From positions 1 to 64,000 of the forward strand of contig NZ_BMFV01000018.1 in the NCBI RefSeq assembly GCF_014639255.1: DNA of 64,000 nt. The letters run 5' to 3'. How positions within the stretch are numbered: the stretch's first letter is position 1; each line of letters opens with the position of its first letter. Below the pieces are notes generated by a model. That model was not told the origin of the DNA, searched no databases, and saw nothing but the letters and a program-made list of their open reading frames with translations. A program made the translations under genes and the position numbers. The stretch comes from Pullulanibacillus pueri. Lineage in GTDB: Bacteria; Bacillota; Bacilli; Bacillales; Sporolactobacillaceae. Positions 10,647 to 18,886 of this stretch are shown one piece after another.

Positions 10647-10741
10647 GTCTTCAGTTAAACATTAAATTCGTCATTTTGGAATCAATAGACCCTTGACTCT
10701 ATGCGTAGTTGTTTGCTTTTTGTGAATTGCCTCTTTAAATA

Positions 10742-12085
10742 TTATTCACTAACTTCTTCAGTATTCTCTTCTTTTTCTTCACTTTTAGGAACAGCTTTAC
10801 TATTCTCTACGAGGAGATCAACTGCTTTACGAACTTTCAAATCACCTTTAACGGCTTCGTTACCACCTTGAAGAGTTAACATTTGTTTCACTTGCTCAAC
10901 ATCAATTTTATACGTATCTGCAATGTTTTGAATTTCTTCTTCAACCTCTTCATCGGATACTTCAATGTTTTCAGCTTCTGCAATGGCTTCAAGTGTCAAG
11001 TTCGCGCGGACACGTGTTTCTGCATTTTCTTTCATTTGCTCACGTAGGCCATTTTCATCAGTACCAGAGAATTGATAGTACATATCCATGGTCATACCCT
11101 GTGATTGAATTTGTTGTTCAAATTCACGAACCATGCGATCTTGTTCACTCTTAATCATGGCTTCTGGAATATCAATAGTTGCATTTTGGGCAGCCTTCTC
11201 AACAACTTCATCACGGATAGTAGCTGTAGCCGCTTGTTCTCTTTGATCTTTTAATTGTTTTGCCGTTTTTTCTTTTAGTTCTGCAAAGGTTTCTACTTCT
11301 TCATCCACATCTTTAGCGAATTCATCATCTAATTCAGGGAGTTGTTTTACTTTGATTTCATGAACCTTTACCTTAAAAACAGCCTCTTTACCTTTTAAAT
11401 CTTCGGCATGATATTCCTCAGGGAAGGTTACTGTAATATCCTTCTCTTCTCCTGTTTTAAGACCGATCAACTGTTCTTCAAAACCTGGAATGAAAGAGCC
11501 TGAACCAATCTCAAGAGAATAGTTTTCGCCTTTTCCGCCTTCAAAAGCCACACCATCAACAAAGCCTTCAAAATCAATAACAGCTGTATCGCCATCCTCA
11601 ATTTCGCCATCTTCTTTAACAGCAAGTTCAGCATAGCGTTCTTGAAGCTGTTTAATTTGTTCGTCGACTTCTTCATCAGTCACTTCAGTATTCTGCTCTT
11701 CAACCGTTAAACCTTTGTAATCTCCTAATTGCACTTCTGGTTTAACAGTGACCTCAGCTTTGAAAATCAACTCGCTACCTTTTTCAATTTTATCGATATC
11801 AACATCTGGTTGGTCAACTGGCTCAATCCCAGTCTCATCAATTGCCTTTGAATATGCTTCTGGTAGGACAATATCGACAGCGTCTTGATAAAGTGATTCA
11901 ACACCAAAACGTTGTTCAAAAATCATGCGTGGTACCTTCCCCTTACGGAAGCCAGGAATATTGACCTGCTTGACCACCTTTTTGAACGCTTGATCTAGTG
12001 CCTTAGTAAAACTCTCAGCATCCACTTCAAAAGTAAGTGTGCCTTGATTTCCCTCATGTTTCTCCCAATGTGCTTTTACATCCAT
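10742..12085 (-). CDS. tig: Trigger factor, ribosome-associated chaperone
   Basis: A 447-residue peptidyl-prolyl isomerase and chaperone that binds nascent chains at the ribosome exit. The N-domain has the ribosome-docking signature (GFRKGKVPR, about 44-52); the FKBP-type PPIase domain follows ([13 protein letters not shown], about 165-245) and then the helical C-domain. The tail is acidic ([13 protein letters not shown]). ATG at 12085 has GGAGG about 10 nt upstream. Leader of over 200 bp starting at an extended -10 promoter. Confidence 0.97.
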   Translation of the reverse strand: MDVKAHWEKHEGNQGTLTFEVDAESFTKALDQAFKKVVKQVNIPGFRKGKVPRMIFEQRFGVESLYQDAVDIVLPEAYSKAIDETGIEPVDQPDVDIDKIEKGSELIFKAEVTVKPEVQLGDYKGLTVEEQNTEVTDEEVDEQIKQLQERYAELAVKEDGEIEDGDTAVIDFEGFVDGVAFEGGKGENYSLEIGSGSFIPGFEEQLIGLKTGEEKDITVTFPEEYHAEDLKGKEAVFKVKVHEIKVKQLPELDDEFAKDVDEEVETFAELKEKTAKQLKDQREQAATATIRDEVVEKAAQNATIDIPEAMIKSEQDRMVREFEQQIQSQGMTMDMYYQFSGTDENGLREQMKENAETRVRANLTLEAIAEAENIEVSDEEVEEEIQNIADTYKIDVEQVKQMLTLQGGNEAVKGDLKVRKAVDLLVENSKAVPKSEEKEENTEEVSE

Positions 12086-12341
12086 ATATTCTTACCTCCA
12101 ACATTCAACTTCATACTTAGTATCTTACCGATTTCAATTTAGAACCTGTTCAAAAAGGGGCCAAAAAGTACCGAAAATCTAAAAATATACCGCTCCTCAA
12201 TTACTTACTATTAAAAGAAAACGAACAGATTTATCGTTCGCGTGATTTACATCTCTTTCAAAGAAGGAAAAAGCGAGCTAACACTAGAATTCGAAAGCTA
12301 TTTCCACCAAACTTTTTGAACACTCTCTTTTCAACCATTAC

Positions 12342-12350
12342 ATTATATCA
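12342..12350 (-). promoter_or_regulatory. Extended -10 promoter, probably of tig
   Basis: Minus strand TGATATAAT matches the extended -10 (TGNTATAAT); no good -35 is seen at the usual distance. It lies about 260 bp upstream of tig and just outside the 3' end of ysoA. Confidence 0.45.
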
Positions 12351-12382
12351 TAATAGACTCTTATACGGAAATCAATGATATA

Positions 12383-13441
12383 TTATGTATTTTCTTCAAA
12401 AGAACGGATAACTTCTACTAAAGGATAGACGTTTTCTATAGGAGTATCAAAAAGGAGTTCAATCGTTTCACTATCGTCTTCTATTCCACTAATATGTAGT
12501 GAATAAAGATAGCAAGCCGCCGCCCATAACTTAGCATCAAGAGGTTCTAGAGGCCGAGGGTAAACCAATAGGACAAAATGATTCCAAATTTGTGACGCCA
12601 CTTCCTCTAACGTGGGATTATTCGACGATAATATATCCTCTAGCATTCTGTTAATACTATCCGAAAATCCATTATAAAATAGTGGTTGACTTAAATCAAC
12701 AGTATAGGTGGTGTTGAACTTGACAACATTCACTTTATCCTGAAAGCCACCCTCTTTTAGACCTTGCAAAACAAGACTTTTGAGTATAGGGTCACCTTCC
12801 TCTTCCAGATACTTAATTAAACTAGGCAAAGCCGCTTTATACCGCTGCGCTAAGTTTATGGCCGACCATTGCCGCTCATGATTCCCACTTCGCAAGCCCT
12901 CTTCAATTTCTTGAACAATGTGTCTTGGGACCTCATCAGTTGGAGAAATCTCCCGCTGGAGTCCTAAATCTTTGGACAGCTCATCAACTAATTGGGGATC
13001 ATCATGGGTTTCATCTCTTCTTTGTTCTGCAAAATGGGCTAGCTGGAGTAAGATTTGTCTTATCTCAGTTGGCACATCATTTTCAGCTAATACCGCATCA
13101 ATAATATTAAGAACTTCATTATATTCCCTCATTTGTATAAGGACGGTAATGTGTAGCTTTAAAACATCATAATAATTGCCGATAGCCTTATGCAACATTG
13201 CTTTAGTTAAACCTCTTGCTTCTTCATATAAACCTAGCTCAACATAACACACCGCAAGTCCATAAGAGGCCTGAGGATGATTTGGCTCAAGGTGTTCTAA
13301 TTGTTTAAAAAGGTCTAAGGCTTCTTTATAGTTTTTAGACTTTAAAGTAGTAATGGCTTTTTCTAATAATCGCTCTGATAATCGTGGGAATTGAACAACA
13401 TTATTGTGATTCTGATCTTTTGAAGTCATCATATCACCCAC
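12383..13441 (-). CDS. ysoA: TPR-repeat protein YsoA
   Basis: A 352-residue cytoplasmic protein. Residues about 22-125 hold tetratricopeptide-like repeats (YKEALDLFKQLEHLEPNHP, then LGLYEEARGL and MREYNEVLNI); the rest is a mixed helical domain without catalytic motifs. Its position directly upstream of tig matches B. subtilis ysoA, whose function is unknown. The first codon may be 13441 or the ATG at 13432 or 13429. Confidence 0.8.
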   Translation of the reverse strand: MGDMMTSKDQNHNNVVQFPRLSERLLEKAITTLKSKNYKEALDLFKQLEHLEPNHPQASYGLAVCYVELGLYEEARGLTKAMLHKAIGNYYDVLKLHITVLIQMREYNEVLNIIDAVLAENDVPTEIRQILLQLAHFAEQRRDETHDDPQLVDELSKDLGLQREISPTDEVPRHIVQEIEEGLRSGNHERQWSAINLAQRYKAALPSLIKYLEEEGDPILKSLVLQGLKEGGFQDKVNVVKFNTTYTVDLSQPLFYNGFSDSINRMLEDILSSNNPTLEEVASQIWNHFVLLVYPRPLEPLDAKLWAAACYLYSLHISGIEDDSETIELLFDTPIENVYPLVEVIRSFEENT

Positions 13442-13547
13442 TTTCCTTTCAAATATGCTTCGTATAGTGTAGCAGGTTCACTGTCACAAAACAATAAAGC
13501 CACACGCTTATTCTCACTTCAGGTATTTAATAAAGTATTTTTAGGCA

Positions 13548-13591
13548 AATAAATAACGCCCATAAAGTACTATCAAGTACCAATGGACGTT
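13548..13591 (-). terminator. Original terminator of tRNA-Arg, left of attL
   Basis: In the minus direction AACGTCCAT pairs with ATGGGCGTT around an inner GTAC/GTAC stem, followed by ATTTATTT. Before phage integration it would have lain directly downstream of the tRNA-Arg 3' end; the prophage has moved it about 46 kb away. Confidence 0.6.
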
Positions 13592-13609
13592 ATATTATAT
13601 TACATTTGT

Positions 13610-13635
13610 TTTTTAAGTTATGGCGTCCCAGGAGG
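13610..13635. other. attL core
   Basis: 26 bp identical to 59429-59454. It comprises five T, AAGTTA and the 15 nt TGGCGTCCCAGGAGG, which is the reverse complement of the CCA end, discriminator, acceptor strand and T-arm edge of tRNA-Arg. Confidence 0.92.
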
Positions 13636-13685
13636 ACGCTATATAATAGGAAGAAACACACAGTTTCTAAGGGTTTGATAATATC

Positions 13686-13710
13686 AATGTGTAAAATTTG
13701 TGTAAAAAAA
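13686..13710 (+). promoter_or_regulatory. Putative integrase arm-binding site, left
   Basis: Two TGTGTAAAA units 11 bp apart (one helical turn) followed by an A-run. The same double motif with only the 2-bp spacer changed lies at 59297-59322 near attR, in the same orientation. Confidence 0.6.
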
Positions 13711-13722
13711 TAATCGCATGTA

Positions 13723-13760
13723 ATATAAGCAAGTATGTGCTAATCCGTACTTGCTTATAT
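13723..13760. terminator. Long perfect hairpin near the left phage end
   Basis: ATATAAGCAAGTA (13723-13735) and TACTTGCTTATAT (13748-13760) form a 13-bp stem. In the minus direction a T-run (13704-13710) follows after about 12 nt, so it may end the leftmost phage transcript; a protein-binding palindrome is an alternative. Confidence 0.5.
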
Positions 13761-13761
13761 C

Positions 13762-13929
13762 TTATTTAAGCATCGCCCAAATAATAATCAAAATAATAAT
13801 ACATATGGGCACAAACATCATTGAACACCCAAAACTCATTAGTGAGTTCCCTGCTTTATTTGTGCTTTTGCTTATCTTATCTAACTTCTCGGCAGCTCTA
13901 TCTAATTTGTTATTATCCAATAATATCAT
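13762..13929 (-). CDS. Small membrane protein, 55 aa
   Basis: Not recognised by name; proteins of this shape are frequent in Bacillus phages. The first 30 residues are charged (LDNNKLDRAAEKLDKIS) and residues about 31-52 form one membrane helix (MMFVPICIIILIIIWAM). AAGGGG lies just before the ATG; a TTG three codons later would be better spaced. It is followed by the hairpin at 13723-13760. Confidence 0.65.
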   Translation of the reverse strand: MILLDNNKLDRAAEKLDKISKSTNKAGNSLMSFGCSMMFVPICIIILIIIWAMLK

Positions 13930-13978
13930 CCCCTTTTTATGCAGTATTCGACACCTAGAAATTTAATTCCTCTATGAT

Positions 13979-14131
13979 TTAAGATATGGCGCTTCCGATA
14001 CTGGACAATAGATCGATAAACAAGGGAAGCATTTGTACAAGAACGTATCCAATAGCTGCGTTCATCATATACTGATAACCTTTCTCCTTTTGATCCAAAC
14101 ACAACAGTTGATGCAATCGAAAAGAGCACAT
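13979..14131 (-). CDS. Small membrane protein, 50 aa
   Basis: ATG at 14131 follows a strong GAGGAGGTG. The N-terminal half is soluble (RLHQLLCLDQKEKGYQ) and the C-terminal half is hydrophobic (MNAAIGYVLVQMLPLFIDLL). Function unknown; it precedes the other small membrane protein by 49 bp and is probably co-transcribed. Confidence 0.6.
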   Translation of the reverse strand: MCSFRLHQLLCLDQKEKGYQYMMNAAIGYVLVQMLPLFIDLLSSIGSAIS

Positions 14132-14402
14132 GCGCACCTCCTCTTTAGATATTTCTCTAGAAATAGTTGGGATGGAAAAGCACACTGCCGATACCCTTCC
14201 TTTCTTCGAAACTGCAGGGTATGGAATATTCGGTTTTAATTACCAAGCTATGAAAAGTGGTTTGAATAATCCTTTTTAAATGCTTTTGTTAATGCTTATG
14301 AGGCACTGTTTGTCCGATATATCTTGTCCTTTCAATTTTTTAATTTAAAGTTTTAAAAGGGATAAACCTGTCCTCTAAAGAAATATTTAATAGGTGATTA
14401 AA

Positions 14403-14603
14403 ATGACTCCGATTGATAAAAGGATAAAAGAGCTAGGATTAAAAAAGGGATGGGTTGCCGAAAAATCCAAGGTCTCAAAAAGCGCCTTGTCTCTTATTTG
14501 CAATGGTAGAAGTGATCCAAGCATCAAAGTTGCTCTTAGGTTAGCTCGTGTTTTAAATACAACAGTAGAAGATTTATGGGGGCACCTTATAGAACAAAAA
14601 TAA
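14403..14603 (+). CDS. Small HTH (XRE-family) regulator
   Basis: A 66-residue single-domain DNA-binding protein. The helix-turn-helix is WVAEKSKVSKSALSLICNGR with the usual DPSIKVALRLARVL follow-up and VEDLW end. The start at 14403 has AGGTGA 6 nt upstream; an in-frame GTG at 14394 lies inside that site. A shared terminator separates it from the convergent next gene. Target unknown. Confidence 0.8.
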   Translation: MTPIDKRIKELGLKKGWVAEKSKVSKSALSLICNGRSDPSIKVALRLARVLNTTVEDLWGHLIEQK

Positions 14604-14628
14604 AAAACCTCTTTAGTGAGGTTTTTGC
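14602..14628. terminator. Bidirectional terminator
   Basis: AAAAACCTC/GAGGTTTTT hairpin just past the HTH gene; it also covers the last codons of the convergent gene. Confidence 0.8.
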
Positions 14629-15185
14629 TTAATCCTATTCATTATTTGATCGTACTCCTTTAAAAACTGTTTGCTTATTTTTAATGTTTTATCCCTGTAG
14701 CTTTGGTATGTTAATCCAGATGGATCGATAGCCAAATTTACGTATCGTAAGTTTGTAGTATTGCACTCTTTGATTAGATCATAGTACTCTTTATACCCCT
14801 TTGGGTAATCGCTTAAATCACTAATTCTCTTTTGGATTTTAGCTTGATCACTGTTTAATTGTGAAATGCTGCCGTCTTCTTCGAAAACTTTATATTGGTC
14901 ATTTACTGCCTTGTCAATATCGTTTTCTTTTTGGATCGCTTCATCCCAAACATCTTCGTATTGATAAATCATTAAATCGGCACTTGAATTATTGATTAGA
15001 ATATTTTCTGCTACATCATTTACTTTTTTAAGATATATTTTACCCGGTTTAGCAACTAGATAATTGTGATATAATATCCCGCCGATTATACAACCTATCA
15101 AGACTATCAAAGCAATTACAATCCATAATATTTTTGATTGAAAAAATGATTTGGGTTGTTGATTTTCTTCTTTCTCTATTCCCAT
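14613..15185 (-). CDS. Membrane-anchored hypothetical protein, 190 aa
   Basis: Not recognised. Residues about 17-40 form one membrane segment (ILWIVIALIVLIGCIIGGILY) after a short charged N-terminus, so the remaining 150 residues, rich in Lys, Asp and Glu and predicted helical, probably lie outside the cell. No catalytic motif seen. Its location in the lysogeny region suggests a surface function expressed in the lysogen, which is inference. Confidence 0.65.
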   Translation of the reverse strand: MGIEKEENQQPKSFFQSKILWIVIALIVLIGCIIGGILYHNYLVAKPGKIYLKKVNDVAENILINNSSADLMIYQYEDVWDEAIQKENDIDKAVNDQYKVFEEDGSISQLNSDQAKIQKRISDLSDYPKGYKEYYDLIKECNTTNLRYVNLAIDPSGLTYQSYRDKTLKISKQFLKEYDQIMNRIKQKPH

Positions 15186-15276
15186 ATTGACTACCCCCTA
15201 TATCTCTTTGTAAATAACAATATTCGACACAGGGAAATAAATTCCTTTTAAATCAAGAAAATATTAACAATATCCT

Positions 15277-15549
15277 TTATTCTTCATTCAATTCGACATC
15301 TATAATATCGGATATAAAAACGATTATACTACTCGCGTCATTTTTAATTTTAATCCAGTCCGTATATCCGTTAATGTTTTCTGCATATCCAGTTATCTGC
15401 TTTTTCCTTTTATCATTATGATCATAGTACAATACAGTAATTATTATCCGCATTTCAATCGCGTAAAATAAATATACGGATGTGTCTTCAGACAATTTAT
15501 CATAAATGCTCCGATGTTCTTGGCATCTTATAACGTGTAAATGTCTCAT
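15277..15549 (-). CDS. YolD-like protein
   Basis: A 90-residue protein whose C-terminal half (ITVLYYD ... KKQITGYAENI ... IKIKND ... DIIDVE) has the strand pattern of YolD-like proteins. In Bacillus these often sit beside LexA-like and UvrX/DinB-like genes in SOS-controlled cassettes. It overlaps the previous gene by ATGA. No Y-family polymerase is present here. Assignment rests on pattern similarity only. Confidence 0.55.
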   Translation of the reverse strand: MRHLHVIRCQEHRSIYDKLSEDTSVYLFYAIEMRIIITVLYYDHNDKRKKQITGYAENINGYTDWIKIKNDASSIIVFISDIIDVELNEE

Positions 15550-15746
15550 GACGCTATTTGCGCCCTCTTAATCAGCTTCCAACTCAAAATATTATCGTTA
15601 TAAAAAGTACGAATGGATTTCTTTGTATAACAATGTGCCACTAACAGAGTGCCTTTTTGTTTAATCACTCTGATTGTTCTATGGCTGATAACTCCACTAA
15701 AATCCATATAAATGATTTCAATTATATCACTCTTATCAAAGCTCAT
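15546..15746 (-). CDS. Small WYL-like domain protein
   Basis: A 66-residue protein with the beta-rich layout of a single WYL-like module: IIEIIYMDFSG, then RTIRVI, LLVAHCYTKKSIRTF, and NILSW. Lies 3 bp after the mini-LexA gene and overlaps the YolD-like gene by 4 bp, so the three form one operon. WYL modules bind ligands or nucleic acid in other proteins; the role here is unknown. Confidence 0.55.
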   Translation of the reverse strand: MSFDKSDIIEIIYMDFSGVISHRTIRVIKQKGTLLVAHCYTKKSIRTFYNDNILSWKLIKRAQIAS

Positions 15747-15749
15747 TTT

Positions 15750-15965
15750 TCAGTCCTCCTGAAGTACACGTATCGTTCTTGGCTTTGCAGGCTGCCATGA
15801 AATATAGCCCGACTTTTGCAACCGTTCCAGATGACCATAAACCGTACTTGTTGATTTTAGTCCTACCTCGTCCCCGATTTCTTGGACAGTTGGTGGGTAC
15901 CCACACTCGGAAGATAATTTTGCGATTGCCTTTAGTACCCTTCTACTTGTTTTGCCTAACTCCAT
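15750..15965 (-). CDS. Protease-less LexA-like repressor (DNA-binding domain only)
   Basis: 71 residues matching only the winged-helix N-terminal domain of LexA: GYPPTVQEIGDEVGLKSTST for the recognition region, then VYGHLERLQKSGYI and KPRTIRVL. The S24 latent-protease domain and Ala-Gly cleavage site are absent, so it cannot be removed by RecA-stimulated self-cleavage. Three SOS-box-like palindromes lie upstream. It may compete with host LexA or need another partner for dimerisation, because the missing domain normally dimerises LexA. Confidence 0.8.
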   Translation of the reverse strand: MELGKTSRRVLKAIAKLSSECGYPPTVQEIGDEVGLKSTSTVYGHLERLQKSGYISWQPAKPRTIRVLQED

Positions 15966-15985
15966 TTTTAATCCCCCTTATAATA

Positions 15986-16069
15986 AGAACGTTCATTCGA
16001 TAATATTATTATACACAAACATTCATTCGTGTTTCAAGTCTTTTGTGATATAATACAAACATATATTTG
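15986..16069. promoter_or_regulatory. Divergent promoters with three SOS-box-like palindromes
   Basis: Compared with the Bacillus box CGAACRNRYGTTYG: site 16016-16029 (minus strand CGAATGAATGTTTG) has one mismatch, site 15986-15999 two and site 16056-16069 (CAAACATATATTTG) two. The middle box lies in the 18-bp spacer of a minus promoter TTGAAA/TATAAT. The right box lies just after an extended -10 TGATATAAT (16046-16054) facing the plus-strand gene. Both promoters should respond to LexA-type repression. Confidence 0.65.
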
Positions 16070-16087
16070 TATTTATGAGGTGAAGAA

Positions 16088-16495
16088 ATGAGTATGACCT
16101 TGACCGATGAAGAGGAAATGCTTGTACAAAATTATATCTTGTTGCCCTTAGCCATTAAAGTAGTCGAGCATGATCTCGATCATTTAGGAAAGAGCAAATT
16201 AAAATTTAAGAGCCCATATCGCATGTTATTAGAACAAATAAGAAGCCAATTATATAAAGAGTTAAGTGAGATAAAGAAAAATGTTTTTAAACAGAAAATG
16301 AGGTTTTATCGCAAGTCGGAGCTGTCTTATGAGGTGTGGGTGAGAGGTTGGAAACACAACATTGGTTATCACCCTACTGTTGCATCAACCTGGGTTGAGT
16401 CGAGGATGACAAGTAAATTTAACATCGATGGTGCGCCAGAGTTTAAATATGAGCACGATTCGATGAGACATGTGGTAAGGCCTACGCAAAGATAA
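16088..16495 (+). CDS. Uncharacterised phage protein, 135 aa
   Basis: Resembles a widespread Bacillus phage and chromosome family of unknown function with a highly helical N-terminus (TDEEEMLVQNYILLPLAIKVVEHDLDHL) and a basic middle. No catalytic motif seen. GAGGTG precedes the ATG. Its promoter carries an SOS-box-like palindrome, so expression is probably damage-responsive, together with the divergent mini-LexA operon. Confidence 0.65.
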   Translation: MSMTLTDEEEMLVQNYILLPLAIKVVEHDLDHLGKSKLKFKSPYRMLLEQIRSQLYKELSEIKKNVFKQKMRFYRKSELSYEVWVRGWKHNIGYHPTVASTWVESRMTSKFNIDGAPEFKYEHDSMRHVVRPTQR

Positions 16496-16496
16496 A

Positions 16497-16527
16497 AAGC
16501 CCTCAATTAAGAGGGCTACACTTTTTT
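16497..16527. terminator. Bidirectional terminator
   Basis: AGCCCTC/GAGGGCT stem followed by ACACTTTTTT; shared by convergent genes ending at 16495 and 16516. Confidence 0.8.
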
Positions 16528-16719
16528 ATATAAGTCCATAATCTCAACGCCAAGCACTTCGGCTACTTGAGCAAGCTTGTTGGCCGTGATCTCAGAGCGT
16601 CCTGTCTCGAGGTAGTAATAACCGTTGATGGTTTTATAACCGATCAGAGACGCCATCTTTTCCAAGGACATTTTCTCTTTTCTAAGCCTTTTCATCTTTT
16701 CTAAGTCAACGACATACAT
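16516..16719 (-). CDS. XRE-family HTH regulator
   Basis: 67 residues: MKRLRKEKMSLEKMASLIGYKTINGYYYLETGR is replaced in parts by the general pattern of phage XRE repressors, with helix-turn-helix about residues 15-36 and an ITANKLAQVAEVL third helix. ATG at 16719 follows GGGGG; upstream in-frame sequence to 16761 lacks support. Sits 76 bp downstream of the toxin gene and might regulate it, but no link is shown. Confidence 0.75.
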   Translation of the reverse strand: MYVVDLEKMKRLRKEKMSLEKMASLIGYKTINGYYYLETGRSEITANKLAQVAEVLGVEIMDLYKKV

Positions 16720-16795
16720 AGCACAACCCCCATATTTGGCATTTATATGGGGGTTCGACATAATTCAACAATTCCCTGCTTATGTATTCGTATAA

Positions 16796-17212
16796 TTAGA
16801 TTAGGCCAAAAAATTCTTGTAATAATACTTGTAATTCGACTTTTGCATCTATAGATATTTCATTTTGGCATTCAAATAAATCGACTTTTAAAATTGGTTG
16901 CATTAATTTTAATTGCAACAGACAATCAACTGCAACACTATCTCGTTTGTTAAATAATTCTAAATCAAAATTTCTTTTTAAATCAGTTCTATGAGATAAG
17001 GGGGCAACTGAAACAACAGGACAAAGTGGATGGTGGTTTTCGCTTGAATTAGAAACAACCACCACCCACCTATCCTCATGTTTTTTTCTCGAATCTGTTC
17101 GATCAGCAGTGGGCAAGGAAATGTGTCGATCGTCAACTTTCCAAACAGACCCAAAAACAAATTGCCTTTCATCAATAAGTTGCTTCCTAGAATTATAACT
17201 TTGATTCAACAT
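16796..17212 (-). CDS. PemK/MazF-like toxin
   Basis: About 138 residues with the MazF/PemK barrel pattern: FGSVWKVD (first strand), RWVVVVSN (the RPVVVVS-type strand), VVSVAPLSHRTD (the VVPLTS-type strand) and VDCLLQLKLMQPI. MazF-type toxins cleave RNA at short sequences and block translation. Two ATGs at 17215 and 17212 follow GGAGG; the gene start overlaps the end of the antitoxin gene by about 20 bp, the tight coupling expected of a toxin-antitoxin pair. Confidence 0.75.
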   Translation of the reverse strand: MLNQSYNSRKQLIDERQFVFGSVWKVDDRHISLPTADRTDSRKKHEDRWVVVVSNSSENHHPLCPVVSVAPLSHRTDLKRNFDLELFNKRDSVAVDCLLQLKLMQPILKVDLFECQNEISIDAKVELQVLLQEFFGLI

Positions 17213-17837
17213 CATTTGCCCTCCTTCTAGTATCTTCGAATTCACGAAAACGCTCTAAAAGGTGAGCATAGTATTCTTCATCTGATCCCTTATTTTGTTT
17301 CCTGGCCTCTAATCTTTTTATCGCCTCAAGACGTGCCTCATTTGACGACTTAAATATTGGTCCTGTTTTAGACATATCAACCACCCTTCCATAGTGATTG
17401 GTGCCATCTTCCTTTTCTTCATGGAGGATTTCCTTCATAGGAGGGGTATTATATGCAAATTCTAATACTCCTCTATAATTCTCTTTCCCTAGAATCCCGC
17501 TAACAAAACTAGCAACGAACTCAGCGTTGGTATCTAATTCATATGTTTCTATTTTCTCATTAATTATGCGATGATCATAGGATGTACTATTATAATAATT
17601 TGTATACTCATTTATATGAATTATTCCTGCATCTTGTAACTCATAGGTTGCATCCACTACCGCACTCTCATTTGGCCCAAACTTATACCTTTCAAATTTT
17701 AGGTTTGTAAACTGTTCACCGAACATCTGGTAATAATAATACTCAAAGACATAAAGATACTTCATTAGTTCTGTTCTACCTAGATCCTTATTCGAATTCT
17801 TTAAAAAATATACCAATAAGGATTTTACTAATTCCAC
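17193..17837 (-). CDS. Panacea-domain (DUF4065/SocA-like) antitoxin
   Basis: 214 residues. The N-terminal 120 residues fit the Panacea fold: LVYFLKNSNKDLGRTELMKYLYVFEYYYYQMFG then LKFERYKFGP and VVDATYELQDAGII. Panacea antitoxins (PanA) pair with many unrelated toxins and neutralise them by direct binding. The C-terminal third is charged and may be the toxin-specific part. It lies upstream of and overlaps the PemK/MazF-like gene. Starts at GTG 17837 with GGGAGG upstream. Confidence 0.75.
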   Translation of the reverse strand: MELVKSLLVYFLKNSNKDLGRTELMKYLYVFEYYYYQMFGEQFTNLKFERYKFGPNESAVVDATYELQDAGIIHINEYTNYYNSTSYDHRIINEKIETYELDTNAEFVASFVSGILGKENYRGVLEFAYNTPPMKEILHEEKEDGTNHYGRVVDMSKTGPIFKSSNEARLEAIKRLEARKQNKGSDEEYYAHLLERFREFEDTRRRANDVESKL

Positions 17838-17953
17838 AATAAACTTTCCCTCCCATCCTCTAACGACAGAAAAACATCACTATATTGGTTATATCGACTT
17901 ATTCTACATTAATTTTAAATATCCTTTAATTTTTTTGCTTAAAAGGATCTCAA

Positions 17954-18679
17954 TCAATCTTCTGTTTTATTTATCTTATATTCGTGACCATCCTCATCCA
18001 CGCATTTATTACCTTGTGACGCCCATGGTTTTAAACACCTGTGACAGTATAACCTTTGATCATTAATCATCTCAATCCTATAGGGGTCGATCATGTTGAC
18101 AACGTTCCAAAACAACTTATAAGGGTTTCCATCTCCATCTATCGCCCCCGCCCAATATTCGACGCCAGAAGATAAACTGACTGGTCTGTTTATAATCTTA
18201 AAATCCTTACCTCCCATAGATATCTCCAGGTCATAGGGGACGAATTTAGAAAAATAATTAACTGTGGTTTCTGGATCCTCATCCACTGATAAAAAATGTG
18301 GCTTTCCCCATTCAAATTCCCGCTGGGCTTCTGCTGTTAAAAAATATGTCAAATCCCACGTCACCTTATAATGGTTTACGTCATCACTTGGACTGGGATT
18401 AACCTCTCTAAAATGTGCGGAATATCTATTTTTGTTATCAACATCAGATGATGCGCTTGTCATACTCGTTAACCTTCGCCCGTTTAAAAATAGATCATTT
18501 AAACCCTTGAGTTCTCTTTTTCTTTTTTCATTTACTTTAAGGTTACTCTTATCTAATATCCATGTATTTCCAACCTTTGTCGCCTTTAATTTACCTTCTG
18601 AGCAATAGTTTTTTACTGTTCCTGGAGTTAGACCTAACAGTTCAGCTGCCTTTTCTACCCCTATAATCATATCTAGCAT
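17954..18679 (-). CDS. Excisionase/MerR-type HTH protein with Cys-rich C-terminus
   Basis: 241 residues. Residues about 4-50 are a helix-turn-helix-17/MerR-like domain (VEKAAELLGLTPGTVKNYCSEGKLKATKVGNTW). The middle is an unrecognised soluble domain, and the end has CHRC plus a later Cys (CHRCLKPWASQGNKC), a possible metal site. ATG at 18679 follows AGGAGG. Two inverted copies of a 13-14-bp palindrome bracket its promoter, so it is probably autoregulated. Confidence 0.65.
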   Translation of the reverse strand: MLDMIIGVEKAAELLGLTPGTVKNYCSEGKLKATKVGNTWILDKSNLKVNEKRKRELKGLNDLFLNGRRLTSMTSASSDVDNKNRYSAHFREVNPSPSDDVNHYKVTWDLTYFLTAEAQREFEWGKPHFLSVDEDPETTVNYFSKFVPYDLEISMGGKDFKIINRPVSLSSGVEYWAGAIDGDGNPYKLFWNVVNMIDPYRIEMINDQRLYCHRCLKPWASQGNKCVDEDGHEYKINKTED

Positions 18680-18695
18680 TTTTTCTCCTCCTTAT

Positions 18696-18743
18696 ATGCG
18701 ATAACGCATGTTTTTCTCATAGTATAACACATGCGTTATCGCA
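18696..18743 (-). promoter_or_regulatory. Promoter flanked by paired TGCG(N4)CGCA operators
   Basis: ATGCGATAACGCAT (18696-18709) and ATGCGTTATCGCA (18731-18743) are inverted copies of one site. Between them on the minus strand lies TATACT, with TTTTAG about 17 nt upstream. This arrangement fits repression by looping or paired dimers of the adjacent HTH protein. Confidence 0.6.
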
Positions 18744-18771
18744 CTAAAACATTAACCACAGGTATAATTTT

Positions 18772-18854
18772 ACCTTATAAGGTTAAAATATTTTTATAAA
18801 ATGTTTATTTTATCGTATTTTACTCTTTACTTTTTACCTTATAAGGTATATAGT
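18772..18854 (+). promoter_or_regulatory. Promoter with two ACCTTATAAGGT operators
   Basis: The perfect 12-bp palindrome ACCTTATAAGGT occurs at 18772-18783 and 18836-18847, 64 bp apart. The second lies in the 17-bp spacer between TTTACT (18826-18831) and TATAGT (18849-18854), a plus-strand promoter for the gene at 18887. The binding protein is unknown. Confidence 0.65.
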
Positions 18855-18886
18855 ATAAGTAACAAATCAAACGGGAGGTAAAGAAA

